A DNA stretch of 54,703 nucleotides from Kitasatospora xanthocidica (GCF_014656195.1 NZ_BNBY01000020.1:108691-163393), one strand, 5' to 3'; numbered from the stretch's first letter, positions 33,532 to 42,219 are shown. A program made the numbers and translations. Notes: generated by a model from the sequence alone, not told the origin.

Positions 33532-34116
33532 TCAGGCGGGCCGGGGCGGGAGCGGCAGCGGAAGGGCGGGCAGGCCGTCGATGCTGGTGCCGACGAGCGG
33601 CTTGCCCTCGCAGTAGGCGCCGAACTCCGTCTCGCCCTTGCGCTCGAAGTACTGGGCATGCAGGTCGCGGTCGCCGCGGTAGTCCATGAACGGCACCGCG
33701 TAGCCGCACGAGTCGCTCACCCGCTCCGCCCTGACCAGCACGATCGCCCGCAGGGCCGACCCGTCGGCGTCCGGGGCGAAGTGGCCGAGCAGCTCGGCGA
33801 AGCGCGGGTCGTCACGGAAGACCGGCTCGCCCCGGCCGTGCACCCGGACCACGGTGGGCGGGCCCTCGAAGGAGCACCACATCAGGGTGATCCGGCCGTT
33901 CTCCCGCAGGTGGGCCACGGTCTCGGCCTGCGAGCCGCCGAAGTCCAGGTAGGCGAGGGTGAGTTCGTCGATCACCGCGAGGGTGCCGGAGCGGCCCTTG
34001 GGCGAGAGGTTGACGTGCCCGTCGGCGGCCAGCGGGGCCGTCGCGACGAAGTAGACCGGCTGGCTCTCGATGAACCGGCGGAGCCGGCCCTCGATGCGTT
34101 CGTACTGCTTTCCCAT
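33532..34116 (-). CDS. Pyridoxamine 5'-phosphate oxidase-like flavin protein
   Basis: 194 aa. A split-barrel fold is indicated by QPVYFVATAPLAADGHVNLSPKG, GSQAETVAHLRENGRITLMWC and the C-terminal QYFERKGETEFGAYCEGK. This matches the PPOX-like subgroup found widely in actinomycetes, of which several bind F420 or FMN. A CACAAT element 9 nt before the ATG suggests a leaderless transcript. It is divergent from an AraC-type regulator 131 bp away, which may control it. Confidence 0.83.
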   Translation of the reverse strand: MGKQYERIEGRLRRFIESQPVYFVATAPLAADGHVNLSPKGRSGTLAVIDELTLAYLDFGGSQAETVAHLRENGRITLMWCSFEGPPTVVRVHGRGEPVFRDDPRFAELLGHFAPDADGSALRAIVLVRAERVSDSCGYAVPFMDYRGDRDLHAQYFERKGETEFGAYCEGKPLVGTSIDGLPALPLPLPPRPA

Positions 34117-34247
34117 GTGCGCGATTGTGCCCGCATCTCGGCTGGCAAGAAAGAAAAATCCAGCTCATGAGACATCCCCGACGGCCGGCGGACCGCCTAG
34201 GATAATCCGTGCACATGTCACCCGCCCGGCCGAGCACGGGAGTTGAG

Positions 34248-35144
34248 ATGGCCCGCAGCACCCTCCTGACGACCGCACCCGGGATGGTCCTCGGCACGCC
34301 CGCGCCGCCGCTGCGCCGCTACGTCCTCGGCTACCGCGGCTACCGGCTGGACCTGCGGCAGCCGCGCCGCCGGCTGGAGGTGCCCACGGACGTGGTCACC
34401 GTGGCGCTCGCCTTCGAGGGCACGATGCGCCTCGTCGACGCCGTCGCCCCCGCGGCCGCCGCCTCCTTCGGCTCGGTCGCGGCCGGGCTGCGCCGCACCG
34501 CGACGATCGCCGAACACTCCGGCGTCCTGCACGGATTGGCGGTCTCGCTCACCCCGCGCGGCGCCTACCGGGCGTTCGGCCCGCTGGCCGGCGACCTCGG
34601 CGGGCAGTGGGCCGAGGCCGGGGACGTCCTGGGCCCGCGGCTGCGGGCGCTGACCGACCGGCTGGCCGACACCCCGAGCTGGCCGGCCCGGTTCGCCATG
34701 CTCGACGGGTACTTCGCCGCACTGTTCGCGTACGGCCCGGACTGGGACCCCTCCGTCCGCTGGGCCTGGCACCAACTCCGGCGCTCCCACGGGCAGGTAC
34801 CGGTCCCCGCCCTGGTCGAGGGCACCGGGTGGAGCCGCCGCCGGCTCGAACTGCGCTTCCGCGAACACCTCGGAGTCGCCCCCAAACAGGCCGCCGGGAT
34901 CCTCCGGCTCCAGCACACCCTGGCCCTGCTGGCCGCCGGCCCGGACCGCCCCGCCGGCGCCGACCTCGCCGCGCTCTGCGGCTACTACGACCAGTCCCAC
35001 CTCGACCGCAGCTTCCGCGGCATGGTCGGCTGCTCCCCCCGCGCGTTCCTGGCCTCCCGCGACACCGCCGCCGCCCTCCCCGACCCCACCGACCGCGTCG
35101 CGGGCCGGGTGACCAGCGCCGTCCTCGACGCCGGCGCCGCCTAG
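34248..35144 (+). CDS. AraC-family transcriptional regulator
   Basis: 298 aa from the ATG at 34248 (GGGAG upstream); an ATG at 34215 just after a GATAAT -10 element is an alternative leaderless start. The N-terminal half is a sensor region resembling DUF6597-type domains. The C-terminal half has two helix-turn-helix units: VPALVEGTGWSRRRLELRFR and LAALCGYYDQSHLDRSFRGMVGCSPRAF. It is divergent from the PPOX-like gene. Effector unknown. Confidence 0.85.
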   Translation: MARSTLLTTAPGMVLGTPAPPLRRYVLGYRGYRLDLRQPRRRLEVPTDVVTVALAFEGTMRLVDAVAPAAAASFGSVAAGLRRTATIAEHSGVLHGLAVSLTPRGAYRAFGPLAGDLGGQWAEAGDVLGPRLRALTDRLADTPSWPARFAMLDGYFAALFAYGPDWDPSVRWAWHQLRRSHGQVPVPALVEGTGWSRRRLELRFREHLGVAPKQAAGILRLQHTLALLAAGPDRPAGADLAALCGYYDQSHLDRSFRGMVGCSPRAFLASRDTAAALPDPTDRVAGRVTSAVLDAGAA

Positions 35145-35352
35145 GGACCGGGCGGCACGGGTCCGGCCAGCTCCGTGCGGGCCGTTCGGGGTCGGGCCGT
35201 CGACGCCCGGCACCCGGCCTGGTGCGCATTTGTACAAGACGTGCGGCGGCCCCGTCCGGCACCGTCGAAGGACCCGGCCGGTACGGGGGGCCGGCCGGTC
35301 ACGGCGGTGGGGACGGGGCCGGGGCTCGGGGCGGGACGCCGGCCGAGCCCGG

Positions 35353-35787
35353 TCACTGCTTCATGTAGACGCCGTCCATGAAGTCGATGATCTGCTGGTC
35401 GGTCAGCCGCTGGCCGTCGCGGTGGCCCATCGCCAGGTCCGCCTCGCTGATCATGCCCACCAGCCGCTCTCCGTCGATCACCGGGATGCGCCGGATCTGG
35501 TGCTGCTCCATCTTGCGCAGCACCGCGTCCATGCTGTCGTCGGCGCGCACGCAGTGCAGGTGGCCGGAGAGCTCCATGGCGGTCATCGCGGCCGGGTCCT
35601 TGCCCTCCGCGATACATCGCAGCACGATGTCGCGGTCGGTGATGATGCCCTTCAGCTTCTGGTCGTCGCCGCAGATCGGCAGCGCGCCCACGTTCTTGTC
35701 GCGCATCATCCTGGCGGCGTCCGCGAGGGTCTGGTGGGCGCCGATGCACTGGGCGCCGGTGTGCATGATGTCTCGGGCAGTGGTCAC
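35353..35787 (-). CDS. CBS-domain protein
   Basis: 144 aa from the GTG at 35787 (AAGGAG upstream). Two CBS motifs fill the chain: DIMHTGAQCIGAHQTLADAARMM...GIITDRDIVLR, and MTAMELSGHLHCVRADDSM...GMISEADLA. Tandem CBS pairs bind adenosyl nucleotides. The size and form resemble hypoxic response protein 1 of mycobacteria, part of the dormancy regulon there. It has its own start site and no close partner. A TTGTACAA palindrome lies downstream, near 35230-35237. Confidence 0.88.
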   Translation of the reverse strand: MTTARDIMHTGAQCIGAHQTLADAARMMRDKNVGALPICGDDQKLKGIITDRDIVLRCIAEGKDPAAMTAMELSGHLHCVRADDSMDAVLRKMEQHQIRRIPVIDGERLVGMISEADLAMGHRDGQRLTDQQIIDFMDGVYMKQ

Positions 35788-36017
35788 GAGGACTCCTTCG
35801 TCGGTGGTTCCCCCCGTGTCCCCCCGGGCGGTGCGCCCCCACGCGCCCGACACGGCGCGGGCTGGGTGACCGCGCCCTCACCATAAGCAACACCGTGCCC
35901 GCCCGCGACCGCGCCGGGGACCCGCCCGGCCGCACGCCCCGCACCGTCCGCCCCGCCCCGCACGCCCCGCACCGTCCGCCCGGCACCGCCGGGAGCGGGA
36001 GCACCGATACTGGGAGG

Positions 36018-36914
36018 GTGACCACGGATACCGGGGAACCCGGCGCCGGGACCGTCGACGAGGCCGTCCTGGCCAGGCCCGCGACCGCGCTGCGTCCGTA
36101 CGTGGCCTGGTACTCCGGCTACCGGCAGCGCGGCCTCGCCCCCGCGGTGCACCGCGGCCTGCCCTCCCCGTACCTGACCTTCATCCTCACCCTGGACGAG
36201 CCGCTGGTGATCGCCGGGCACCCCGACCCGGCGCAGCCGCCCGGGAGCTACCCGACCCTGCTCGGCGGCCTGCACACCGCCCCCGCGCTGATCACCCACG
36301 ACGGTGCGCAGTCCGGGGTGCAGATCGCCGTGCACCCGCTCGCCGCGCGGACGCTGTTCGGGCTGCCCGCCGGGGAGTTGGCCGGGATCGACCTGCCCGC
36401 CGACGAGGTGCTCACCCGGCTGGACCCGTACCTGCGGGAGCGGCTGCAGGCCGCACCCGGCTGGGCGGAGCGGTTCACGGCCCTGGACGGGGCGCTGCTG
36501 CGGGCCGCCCGGCCGTCCGGGCGGGTGCCGCCGGAGGTCGGCTGGGCCTGGCGGGCGCTGCGGCGCAGCGGCGGCGCGCTGCCGGTGGCGGAGCTGGCCC
36601 GGGAGACCGGCTGGAGCGCCCGGCACCTGCAGGAGCGGTTCCGCCGGGAGACCGGGCTGACCCCGAAGGCCGCCGCCCGGGTGATCCGCTTCGACCGGGC
36701 CCGGCACCTGCTGGCCGCCACCGACGCGCCGCCCCGGCTGGCCGAACTGGCCGTGCGCTGCGGTTACTTCGACCAGGCGCACCTGGCCCGGGAGTTCCGC
36801 GCGCTGGCCGGGGCCGCGCCGAGCACCTGGCTGGCGGCGGAGGGGCCGGAGGCGGCGAAGTTCCGAAACGTCCAAGGCGGGGAGGTCGGGGCGGCCGCAG
36901 AGTGGGAGGCGTAG
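36018..36914 (+). CDS. AraC-family transcriptional regulator
   Basis: 298 aa from the GTG at 36018. GATACT at 36005-36010 lies 8 nt upstream, so the transcript is probably leaderless; the GGGAGG directly before GTG is too close to act. The N-terminal sensor half has RPYVAWYSGYRQRGLAPAV. The C-terminal half has two HTH units: VAELARETGWSARHLQERFR and LAELAVRCGYFDQAHLAREFR. Similar regulators often sit beside glyoxalase-fold genes, as here, where a VOC protein starts 54 bp downstream. Confidence 0.86.
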   Translation: MTTDTGEPGAGTVDEAVLARPATALRPYVAWYSGYRQRGLAPAVHRGLPSPYLTFILTLDEPLVIAGHPDPAQPPGSYPTLLGGLHTAPALITHDGAQSGVQIAVHPLAARTLFGLPAGELAGIDLPADEVLTRLDPYLRERLQAAPGWAERFTALDGALLRAARPSGRVPPEVGWAWRALRRSGGALPVAELARETGWSARHLQERFRRETGLTPKAAARVIRFDRARHLLAATDAPPRLAELAVRCGYFDQAHLAREFRALAGAAPSTWLAAEGPEAAKFRNVQGGEVGAAAEWEA

Positions 36915-36967
36915 CGGAACCCCGCACACCGCCGGCGCTCCCGCGCCCGTCCCGAGGAGAGAGAGCC

Positions 36968-37393
36968 ATGGACGCCACCGAGACCCCCGCCCCGCAGGTC
37001 TGGCCCAGCCTGCGCGCCACCGACGCCCGGGCGCTGATCCGCTTCCTGGTCGAGGCCTTCGGCTTCCAGGAGGTCGTCGCCTACGGTGAGGGCGATTTCG
37101 TCGCCCACGCCGAACTGGCCTGGCCCGAGGGCGGCGGTGTGATGCTCGGCTCCGGCCGCGAGACGCCGGACGGCGCCGCGCCCTGGGCGGGCAAGCCGGG
37201 CGGCTTCACCGCGTACGTGGTCACCGCCGAGCCGGACGCCGTGCACGCCCGCGCGCTGGCCGCCGGCGCCGAGATCACCACCGCGCCGCACGAGACCGAG
37301 TACGGCTCGCGGGACTTCGCCGCCGCCGACCCGGAGGGCAACCGCTGGTACTTCGGCACCTACCCGGGCGCGCCCCGGCCGGTCGCGCGGTGA
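36968..37393 (+). CDS. VOC (glyoxalase/bleomycin-resistance fold) protein
   Basis: 141 aa; the ATG at 36968 follows GAGGAGAGAG. The paired beta-alpha-beta-beta-beta modules are seen in LRATDARALIRFLVEAFGFQ and AVHARALAAGAEITTAPHET, with the closing SRDFAAADPEGNRWYFGTY. Glu and His at module ends could bind metal. It follows the AraC gene and overlaps the next gene by 4 bp (GTGA), so the three probably form an operon. Confidence 0.85.
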   Translation: MDATETPAPQVWPSLRATDARALIRFLVEAFGFQEVVAYGEGDFVAHAELAWPEGGGVMLGSGRETPDGAAPWAGKPGGFTAYVVTAEPDAVHARALAAGAEITTAPHETEYGSRDFAAADPEGNRWYFGTYPGAPRPVAR

Positions 37394-37794
37394 GCCCGGT
37401 GCCCTCGCCGGGTCCCGCACCCGTTCCCCCGCCGGGGTCCACGCCCGGGTCCACGCCGGTGGAGCGGCTGCGGGCGCTCTGCCTGGCGCTGCCGGAGGCC
37501 GAGGAGCGGGTCAGCCACGGGGAGCCGAGCTGGTTCGCGGGCTCCGGCCGCCGGGCCCGGATGTTCGTGATGCTCTCCGACCACCACCACGACGACCGCC
37601 TCGGCTTCTGGTGCGCGGCGCCCGGCGGCGCGCAGGAACGGCTGACCGGCGAGGACCCCGCGCGCTACTACCGCCCGCCGTACGTCGGCCACCGGGGCTG
37701 GCTCGGCGTGTACCTGGACGGGCCGGCGCCGGACTGGGCCCGGATCGAGGGCCTGGTCGCGGACGCCCACGCCCTGGTCGGCCCGGGGCTCTGA
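37390..37794 (+). CDS. MmcQ/YjbR-family protein
   Basis: 134 aa from the GTG at 37390, which overlaps the TGA of the VOC gene. After a Pro-rich start, the conserved LRALCLALPEAEERVSHGEPSW and the Tyr/Arg-rich YYRPPYVGHRGWLGVYLDG match the YjbR double-wing fold. This fold is related to DNA-binding domains but its role is unknown. Translational coupling to the VOC gene suggests a shared job. Confidence 0.85.
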   Translation: MSPVPSPGPAPVPPPGSTPGSTPVERLRALCLALPEAEERVSHGEPSWFAGSGRRARMFVMLSDHHHDDRLGFWCAAPGGAQERLTGEDPARYYRPPYVGHRGWLGVYLDGPAPDWARIEGLVADAHALVGPGL

Positions 37795-37892
37795 CCAGGG
37801 CCCGGGGCGCCGGCCCCGGCCCCGGGCGCCGGCCGCCGAACCGGGGCAGACTGACAGCGGGGGCCACCCACCGGACGCTTCGGAGACGGACC

Positions 37893-39809
37893 GTGCCGCA
37901 GATGACGGTGGACGGGCGCACCCTCGCGCTCTCCCACCTCGACAAGGTGTACTACCCGCGCACCGGCACCCTCAAGGGCGACGTGCTGCGCTACTACGCC
38001 GCCGTCCACGCCGCCCTGCTGCCCCACCTGCGCGACCGCCCGGTCTCCTTCCTGCGCTGCCCGGACGGCGTCGAGGCGCAGTCCTTCGTCGCCAAGAACC
38101 CGCCCCCGGGCACCCCGGACTGGGTGCGCACCGTCGACGTCCCCAGCAACACCGGCGAGCTGCGGCAGGTGGTCCTGGAGGACGGCGCGGCGCTGCTCTC
38201 CGTCGCCAACCTGGGCTGCCTGGAGCTGCACGTCCCGCAGTGGCACGCGGCGGCGCCCGCGCTAGCCGACCGGCTGGTCCTCGACCTCGACCCCGGCGAG
38301 GGCGCGGACGTCCTCACCTGCCGGACGGTCGCGCTGCTGCTGCGCGACCGCCTGGCGGCGGACGGCCTCACCGCCTGGGTGAAGACCTCCGGTTCCAAGG
38401 GCCTGCACCTGCTGGTCCCGATCGAGCCCACGCCCAGCGCCAGGGTCTCCGCCTACGCGAAGGCGCTGGCCGCCACCCTGGAGGCCGAGCACCCCGAACT
38501 GGCCGTACACACCATGGCCAAGGCCCGGCGCCACGGCCGGGTGCTGGTCGACTGGTCGCAGAACAACGCCAAGAAGACCACCGCCGCGCCGTACACCCTG
38601 CGGGCCCGGCCGCGGCCGACGGTCTCCACCCCGCTGTCATGGGCGGAGCTGGAGCGGGCGGGCGACGAGCGGGAGCTGACCTTCACCCTCACCGAGGTGC
38701 CCGACCGGCTGGCCGCCGACGGCGACCTGTTCGCCCCGCTGCTGGACCCGGAGCGGGCCCGGCCACTGCCCGCCGCACCCCCGGCACCGACGGCACTCCC
38801 GACGCCGACGGGTCCGAAAGCTCCGACGTCTCGGGCAGCTCCGACGTCTCGGGCAGCTCCGACGTCTCGGGCAGCTCCGACGTCTCGGGCAGCTCCGGCA
38901 GCGCACGGGCGGGTGCGCGGGCCGCGCCCGGTCCTGGAGCCGCCGGTCGAGGTGATGCGCCCCGCCGCCGTCACCGCCGTCCCGCCCGCGGACGGCCTGG
39001 GCGGCGGTGGCGTGCAGTACGAACTGAAGCTGGACGGCTTCCGCTGCGTCGCCTTCGCCCGCGGCGACCGCCCGCCGTTCCTGCAGTCCCGTACCGGCCG
39101 CGACCTCTCCCCCGAGTTCCCGCCGATCGCCGCCGCCGTCGCCCGGCTCCCCGAGGGCCTGGTCCTGGACGCCGAACTGGTCGCCTGGCGCGGCGGCCGG
39201 TTCGCCTTCGGCGAGCTGCTGCGCACCCGCCGGGCCCGCGCCGCCGCCCCGGAGGTGGCCCTCGGCCTGATCGCCTTCGACCTGCTGGCGCTGCCCGGCC
39301 GCGACCTCCGCCGGCTCCCGCTCACCGACCGCCGGCGCCTGCTGCTCGCCGCCCTCGCCGACGTCCCGCCACCCGTCCAGCCGGTGCTGGCCACCACCGA
39401 CCGGGCGGAGGCGCTGGAGTGGATGGCGCAGCTCGCCGACACGGGTGTGGAGGGCCTGGTCTGCAAGGCCGCCGCCTCCCCCTACCGCCCGCGCGGCGCT
39501 GGACACGCCTGGGTCAAGTACCGCCGGAGCGACACCCTCGACGCCATCGTCCGCGCCGTCACCGGCCCGGCGAACCGCCCGCATGCGCTGGTCCTCCAGT
39601 TGGAGGACGGGCGGGTCTTCCTCACGACTCCCCGGCTCACCCCCGTCCAGGCCCGTGAGGTCGCCGAGCTCGCCGGCCCCCTGCTCGGCCCGCCCGCCAC
39701 CGACCCCGACCACGGCCCCGTCCACCCCCTCAACGGCCCCCTGCGCGCCGAGCTCACCCTGACCGGCCGCCCGCCAACCGCCACCTTCGTCCGTCTCCGG
39801 GGCGACTGA
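37893..39809 (+). CDS. ligD: LigD-type polymerase - ATP-dependent DNA ligase
   Basis: 638 aa from the GTG at 37893 (GGAGACGG upstream); the ATG at 37902 is possible. The N-terminal primase-polymerase domain (about 1-285) has the DxD pair in VLDLDPGEG, SGSKGLHLLVPIE and the third Asp in RVLVDWSQNNAKKT. The ligase domain (about 345-638) has the nucleotidyl-lysine in YELKLDGFR (Lys379), EGLVLDAELVAW and GVEGLVCKAA. The order is POL then LIG, with no nuclease domain, unlike mycobacterial LigD. A variable 18-bp repeat codes PTSRAA units in the linker. The enzyme would fill and seal ends in non-homologous end joining; no ku gene is in the window. Confidence 0.9.
   Translation: MPQMTVDGRTLALSHLDKVYYPRTGTLKGDVLRYYAAVHAALLPHLRDRPVSFLRCPDGVEAQSFVAKNPPPGTPDWVRTVDVPSNTGELRQVVLEDGAALLSVANLGCLELHVPQWHAAAPALADRLVLDLDPGEGADVLTCRTVALLLRDRLAADGLTAWVKTSGSKGLHLLVPIEPTPSARVSAYAKALAATLEAEHPELAVHTMAKARRHGRVLVDWSQNNAKKTTAAPYTLRARPRPTVSTPLSWAELERAGDERELTFTLTEVPDRLAADGDLFAPLLDPERARPLPAAPPAPTALPTPTGPKAPTSRAAPTSRAAPTSRAAPTSRAAPAAHGRVRGPRPVLEPPVEVMRPAAVTAVPPADGLGGGGVQYELKLDGFRCVAFARGDRPPFLQSRTGRDLSPEFPPIAAAVARLPEGLVLDAELVAWRGGRFAFGELLRTRRARAAAPEVALGLIAFDLLALPGRDLRRLPLTDRRRLLLAALADVPPPVQPVLATTDRAEALEWMAQLADTGVEGLVCKAAASPYRPRGAGHAWVKYRRSDTLDAIVRAVTGPANRPHALVLQLEDGRVFLTTPRLTPVQAREVAELAGPLLGPPATDPDHGPVHPLNGPLRAELTLTGRPPTATFVRLRGD
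38821..38892. repeat. Four 18-bp tandem repeats in the ligD linker
   Basis: Exact copies of CTCCGACGTCTCGGGCAG occur four times in a row, encoding four PTSRAA hexads between the polymerase and ligase domains. Each copy keeps the frame, so copy number can change without breaking the gene. Confidence 0.93.
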
Positions 39810-39885
39810 CACCACCCGCCGACGGCCCGCTGTCGGCGCCCACTGCCGGCGCCGACTGTCGGTGGCCGCCCGTAGGATCCGCGCC

Positions 39886-40131
39886 ATGACCGTACGTGAC
39901 CACCGCGCCGAGGCCGCCGCCGCGCTGCGGGAGCGCGGGCCGGCCCTGATCGCCCGGCTGCGCTCGGCCGACCACGCCGACGAGGCGGAGGGAGACGCCC
40001 TGCTCGAGGAACTCATCGCGCTCTACCCGTACTACCCGCACTGGGCCGACCTGCTCTTCTGGCACACCCCGGACGCGACGGACGAGGAGGTGCTGCGCAC
40101 GGCGCTCACCCACCGGCCGATCGCGCTCTGA
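39886..40131 (+). CDS. Small acidic protein, E9-immunity-like, 81 aa
   Basis: The ATG at 39886 lies 8 nt after a TAGGATC -10 element, so it is probably leaderless. The protein is helical and acidic, with DEAEGDALLEELIALYPYYPHWADLLFW in pieces (EGDALLEEL, YPHWADLLF), then DEEVLRTALTH. The size and pattern resemble the streptomycete proteins annotated as e9imm (colicin-immunity-like) peptides. No nuclease toxin is adjacent, so an immunity role is not supported by context. Confidence 0.6.
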   Translation: MTVRDHRAEAAAALRERGPALIARLRSADHADEAEGDALLEELIALYPYYPHWADLLFWHTPDATDEEVLRTALTHRPIAL

Positions 40132-40169
40132 AGCACGCTCCGAAGCCGATCACGCTTCGAAGCCCGGTC

Positions 40170-40781
40170 CTACCAGGGCCACTTCCGCCGCTTCGTCGTC
40201 GCGTGGGCGAACTCCGTCACGAACGCGTCCTCGAACAGCGGCAGGTCGTCCGGCTTGCGGCTGGTCACCAGGACGCCGGGGCCGTCGTGGCAGACGTGCA
40301 CCGGCTCGTCGACCCAGTGGGCGCCGGCGTTGACCAGGTCGGTGCGCAGGCTGGGCCAGGAGGTGACGGTCCGGCCGCGGACGGCATCGGCCTCGATCAG
40401 CGTCCAGGCGGCGTGGCAGATCGCCGCGACCGGACGGCCCGCGGCGCAGAAGCCGTGCACGAAGGCCACCGCCGGACGGTCCAGGCGCAGCCGGTCCGGG
40501 TTGGCGACGCCGCCGGGGAGGACCAGTCCGTCGTAGTCGGCCGGATCGGCCCCGGCGACCGTGACGTCCACCGCGAAGGTGTCGCCCAGGGCGCGGTGCC
40601 GGACGGCCTGGACCCGCCCCTCGGCGGTGGACAGCAGGCGCGGGGTGCCGCCGGACTCGGCGACCGCCTGCCAGGGTGAGGTCAGTTCGACCTGCTCGAC
40701 GCCGTACGGCGCGACCAGGAAGGCGATCGTCCGGCCGGTGAGCGTGGTGGCCGGCCAGCGCTTGGTGAGCGGCCGGGGCAT
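40170..40781 (-). CDS. DJ-1/PfpI-family protein
   Basis: 203 aa. The fold is seen in RTIAFLVAPYGVEQVELTSP and DYDGLVLPGGVANPDRLRLD. The nucleophile elbow AAICHAAW carries the family cysteine. The later segment VTSWPSLRTDLVNAGAHWVDEPVHV is typical of PfpI/YhbO-type deglycase or stress proteins. It ends the leftward operon DUF3040 - PRC-barrel - DJ-1, with a 13-bp gap to the PRC gene. The operon looks like a general stress unit. Confidence 0.88.
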   Translation of the reverse strand: MPRPLTKRWPATTLTGRTIAFLVAPYGVEQVELTSPWQAVAESGGTPRLLSTAEGRVQAVRHRALGDTFAVDVTVAGADPADYDGLVLPGGVANPDRLRLDRPAVAFVHGFCAAGRPVAAICHAAWTLIEADAVRGRTVTSWPSLRTDLVNAGAHWVDEPVHVCHDGPGVLVTSRKPDDLPLFEDAFVTEFAHATTKRRKWPW

Positions 40782-40794
40782 GGGTGGCTGCCGC

Positions 40795-41091
40795 TCAGCG
40801 CGGACGGAGCGCGGCCAGGTCGACCGCGGCGGGCGGGGCGGAGCTGAGCCTGGCCCGCGGACAGTCGAGGTGGACGGCGCGGACCAGGTGGTCGACCCGG
40901 GCGACCAGGCCCACCGGGACGAGCACCCGGGTGCCCGGCACCCAGGGCTCGGCGTCGACGAGCAGGCGGTCCCCGGTGTCCTGCTCGACCCGGCCGACCG
41001 GGCCGTCGGTCGCCAGCACCTCGTACCCGACCAGGCCGAGGTCGGCGGCGGGGTGCGAACCCGGGCGGTGCTCCCACAGATCGGTGCTCAT
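40795..41091 (-). CDS. PRC-barrel domain protein
   Basis: 98 aa. The barrel segment LVGYEVLATDGPVGRVEQD, then LLVDAEPWVPGTRVLVPVGLVARVD matches PRC-barrel proteins, which act as small binding modules for RNA or protein. It sits between DUF3040 (4-bp gap upstream) and DJ-1 genes in one operon. Confidence 0.8.
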   Translation of the reverse strand: MSTDLWEHRPGSHPAADLGLVGYEVLATDGPVGRVEQDTGDRLLVDAEPWVPGTRVLVPVGLVARVDHLVRAVHLDCPRARLSSAPPAAVDLAALRPR

Positions 41092-41095
41092 GGCG

Positions 41096-41503
41096 CTACG
41101 CCTCCGGCCGGTCCCAGGGCCGCCGTTCGCGGCGCTCGGGGTGCTCCTCCGGCTCGGCGACGACGGCCCGCCCCGACCGGGAGGCGCTCCGGCGGCGCAG
41201 CAGCTCCGAGGTGGCCACGGCCGCCGACACGGTGGCCGCCCAGACCACGCCGAGCGCGACCAGCACGGCCGTGTTCGGGGTCCGCACGCCCACCCCGAGA
41301 CAGATCGCCGTCATCACCAGGGCGGTCAGCACCACTCCGGCCGTCACCCGGCGCCCGACGGCACGGAGCACGCGCCGGAGCCGGCCGGGCCGTTTGGCGC
41401 CCATCGTGCTCAACTTCCGGTCGAGCTTCGTGTCCTGGCGCAGATCGGACTCGATCTCCTCGAGGAGCCGCCGCTCCCATCCGCTCAAAGCGGGTCCGTC
41501 CAT
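41096..41503 (-). CDS. DUF3040 membrane protein
   Basis: 135 aa; the ATG at 41503 follows GGAGGTG. The N-terminal LSGWERRLLEEIESDLRQD is the DUF3040 signature. Two predicted helices follow (AGVVLTALVMTAICLGVGV and VLVALGVVWAATVSAAVAT), with a charged C-terminus. It is the first gene of the stress operon with PRC-barrel and DJ-1 genes. Function of the family is unknown. Confidence 0.85.
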   Translation of the reverse strand: MDGPALSGWERRLLEEIESDLRQDTKLDRKLSTMGAKRPGRLRRVLRAVGRRVTAGVVLTALVMTAICLGVGVRTPNTAVLVALGVVWAATVSAAVATSELLRRRSASRSGRAVVAEPEEHPERRERRPWDRPEA

Positions 41504-41568
41504 CTCGGTCACCTCCGACACTTCCGGTGACGTGCTCGCACCCGGGCGGTTCCCGGTACGGGCCGGCG

Positions 41569-42012
41569 CTAACCGTTCCGGGGACCACCTGTTCCGGCTC
41601 CCACGGGTCCGAAGGCCCGGGGACGGGCGAGCAGGCTGTCGTCCAGGACGTGCAGCAGGGCGGCGGCGTCGCGGTGGACCTCGGCCGCACCCGCCGCCCG
41701 CAGCTCCGGGCCGGCGTCGCCGCCGGTCTCCAGGGCGACGCACGGCACCCCGGCCCGCCGCGCCGCCCGCACCTCGCGCACGCTCCCGGCGACGGCCACG
41801 GCGTGCGGGGGCCCGCCGTCCACCAGCGCCAGGGCGGCCCTCAGCGGGTCTCCCCCGGGATCCGCCACGGTCAGGGCAGGGGCCCCGACGGGCCCGGGCC
41901 CGGTCAGCACGACCGTCCAGCCCCGGGCGGCGCACTCGCGCAGCAGCTCGGCACCGCCCGGCAGCGCGGGCCGCCAGTCCGTACCGAAGAGAGCCGCCGA
42001 GATCACCGTCAT
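41569..42012 (-). CDS. HAD-fold protein lacking catalytic aspartates
   Basis: 147 aa from the ATG at 42012. The chain follows a HAD fold: VISAALFGTDW at the place of motif I, GWTVVLTGPGP as motif II, and VAGSVREVRAARRAGVPCVAL as motif IV. The nucleophile position is Gly (FGTD in place of FDTD), and the GDSxxD aspartates are replaced (AGSVRE). It is therefore unlikely to be a phosphatase. It may bind a ligand or partner. It precedes the DUF3040 operon by 65 bp on the same strand. Confidence 0.65.
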   Translation of the reverse strand: MTVISAALFGTDWRPALPGGAELLRECAARGWTVVLTGPGPVGAPALTVADPGGDPLRAALALVDGGPPHAVAVAGSVREVRAARRAGVPCVALETGGDAGPELRAAGAAEVHRDAAALLHVLDDSLLARPRAFGPVGAGTGGPRNG

Positions 42013-42219
42013 GGCCACCGCTTCCGTTCGCAGGCCACGCACCGTACGCGCCCTTCCAGACTAGGGCCTGTCCGCGAACTCCCGCCTGCGGGCGGACGCT
42101 CCGCCGTCCTCCGCCGGGAGCCGCCCCCACCCTCCGGCCGACCCGCGGTGGCGAAAACGGCTTGGCGGCCGCTCGTGGCGCCGGGATACTCCGGGAGTCC
42201 GTGGGCGGGGGGAGAGTGT

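Noticed and set aside
38821..38892. CRISPR-like array
   Set aside because: The repeats are contiguous 18-mers without spacers inside a coding linker.
39886..40131. Bacteriocin immunity system
   Set aside because: Resemblance to e9imm proteins only; no toxin gene nearby.
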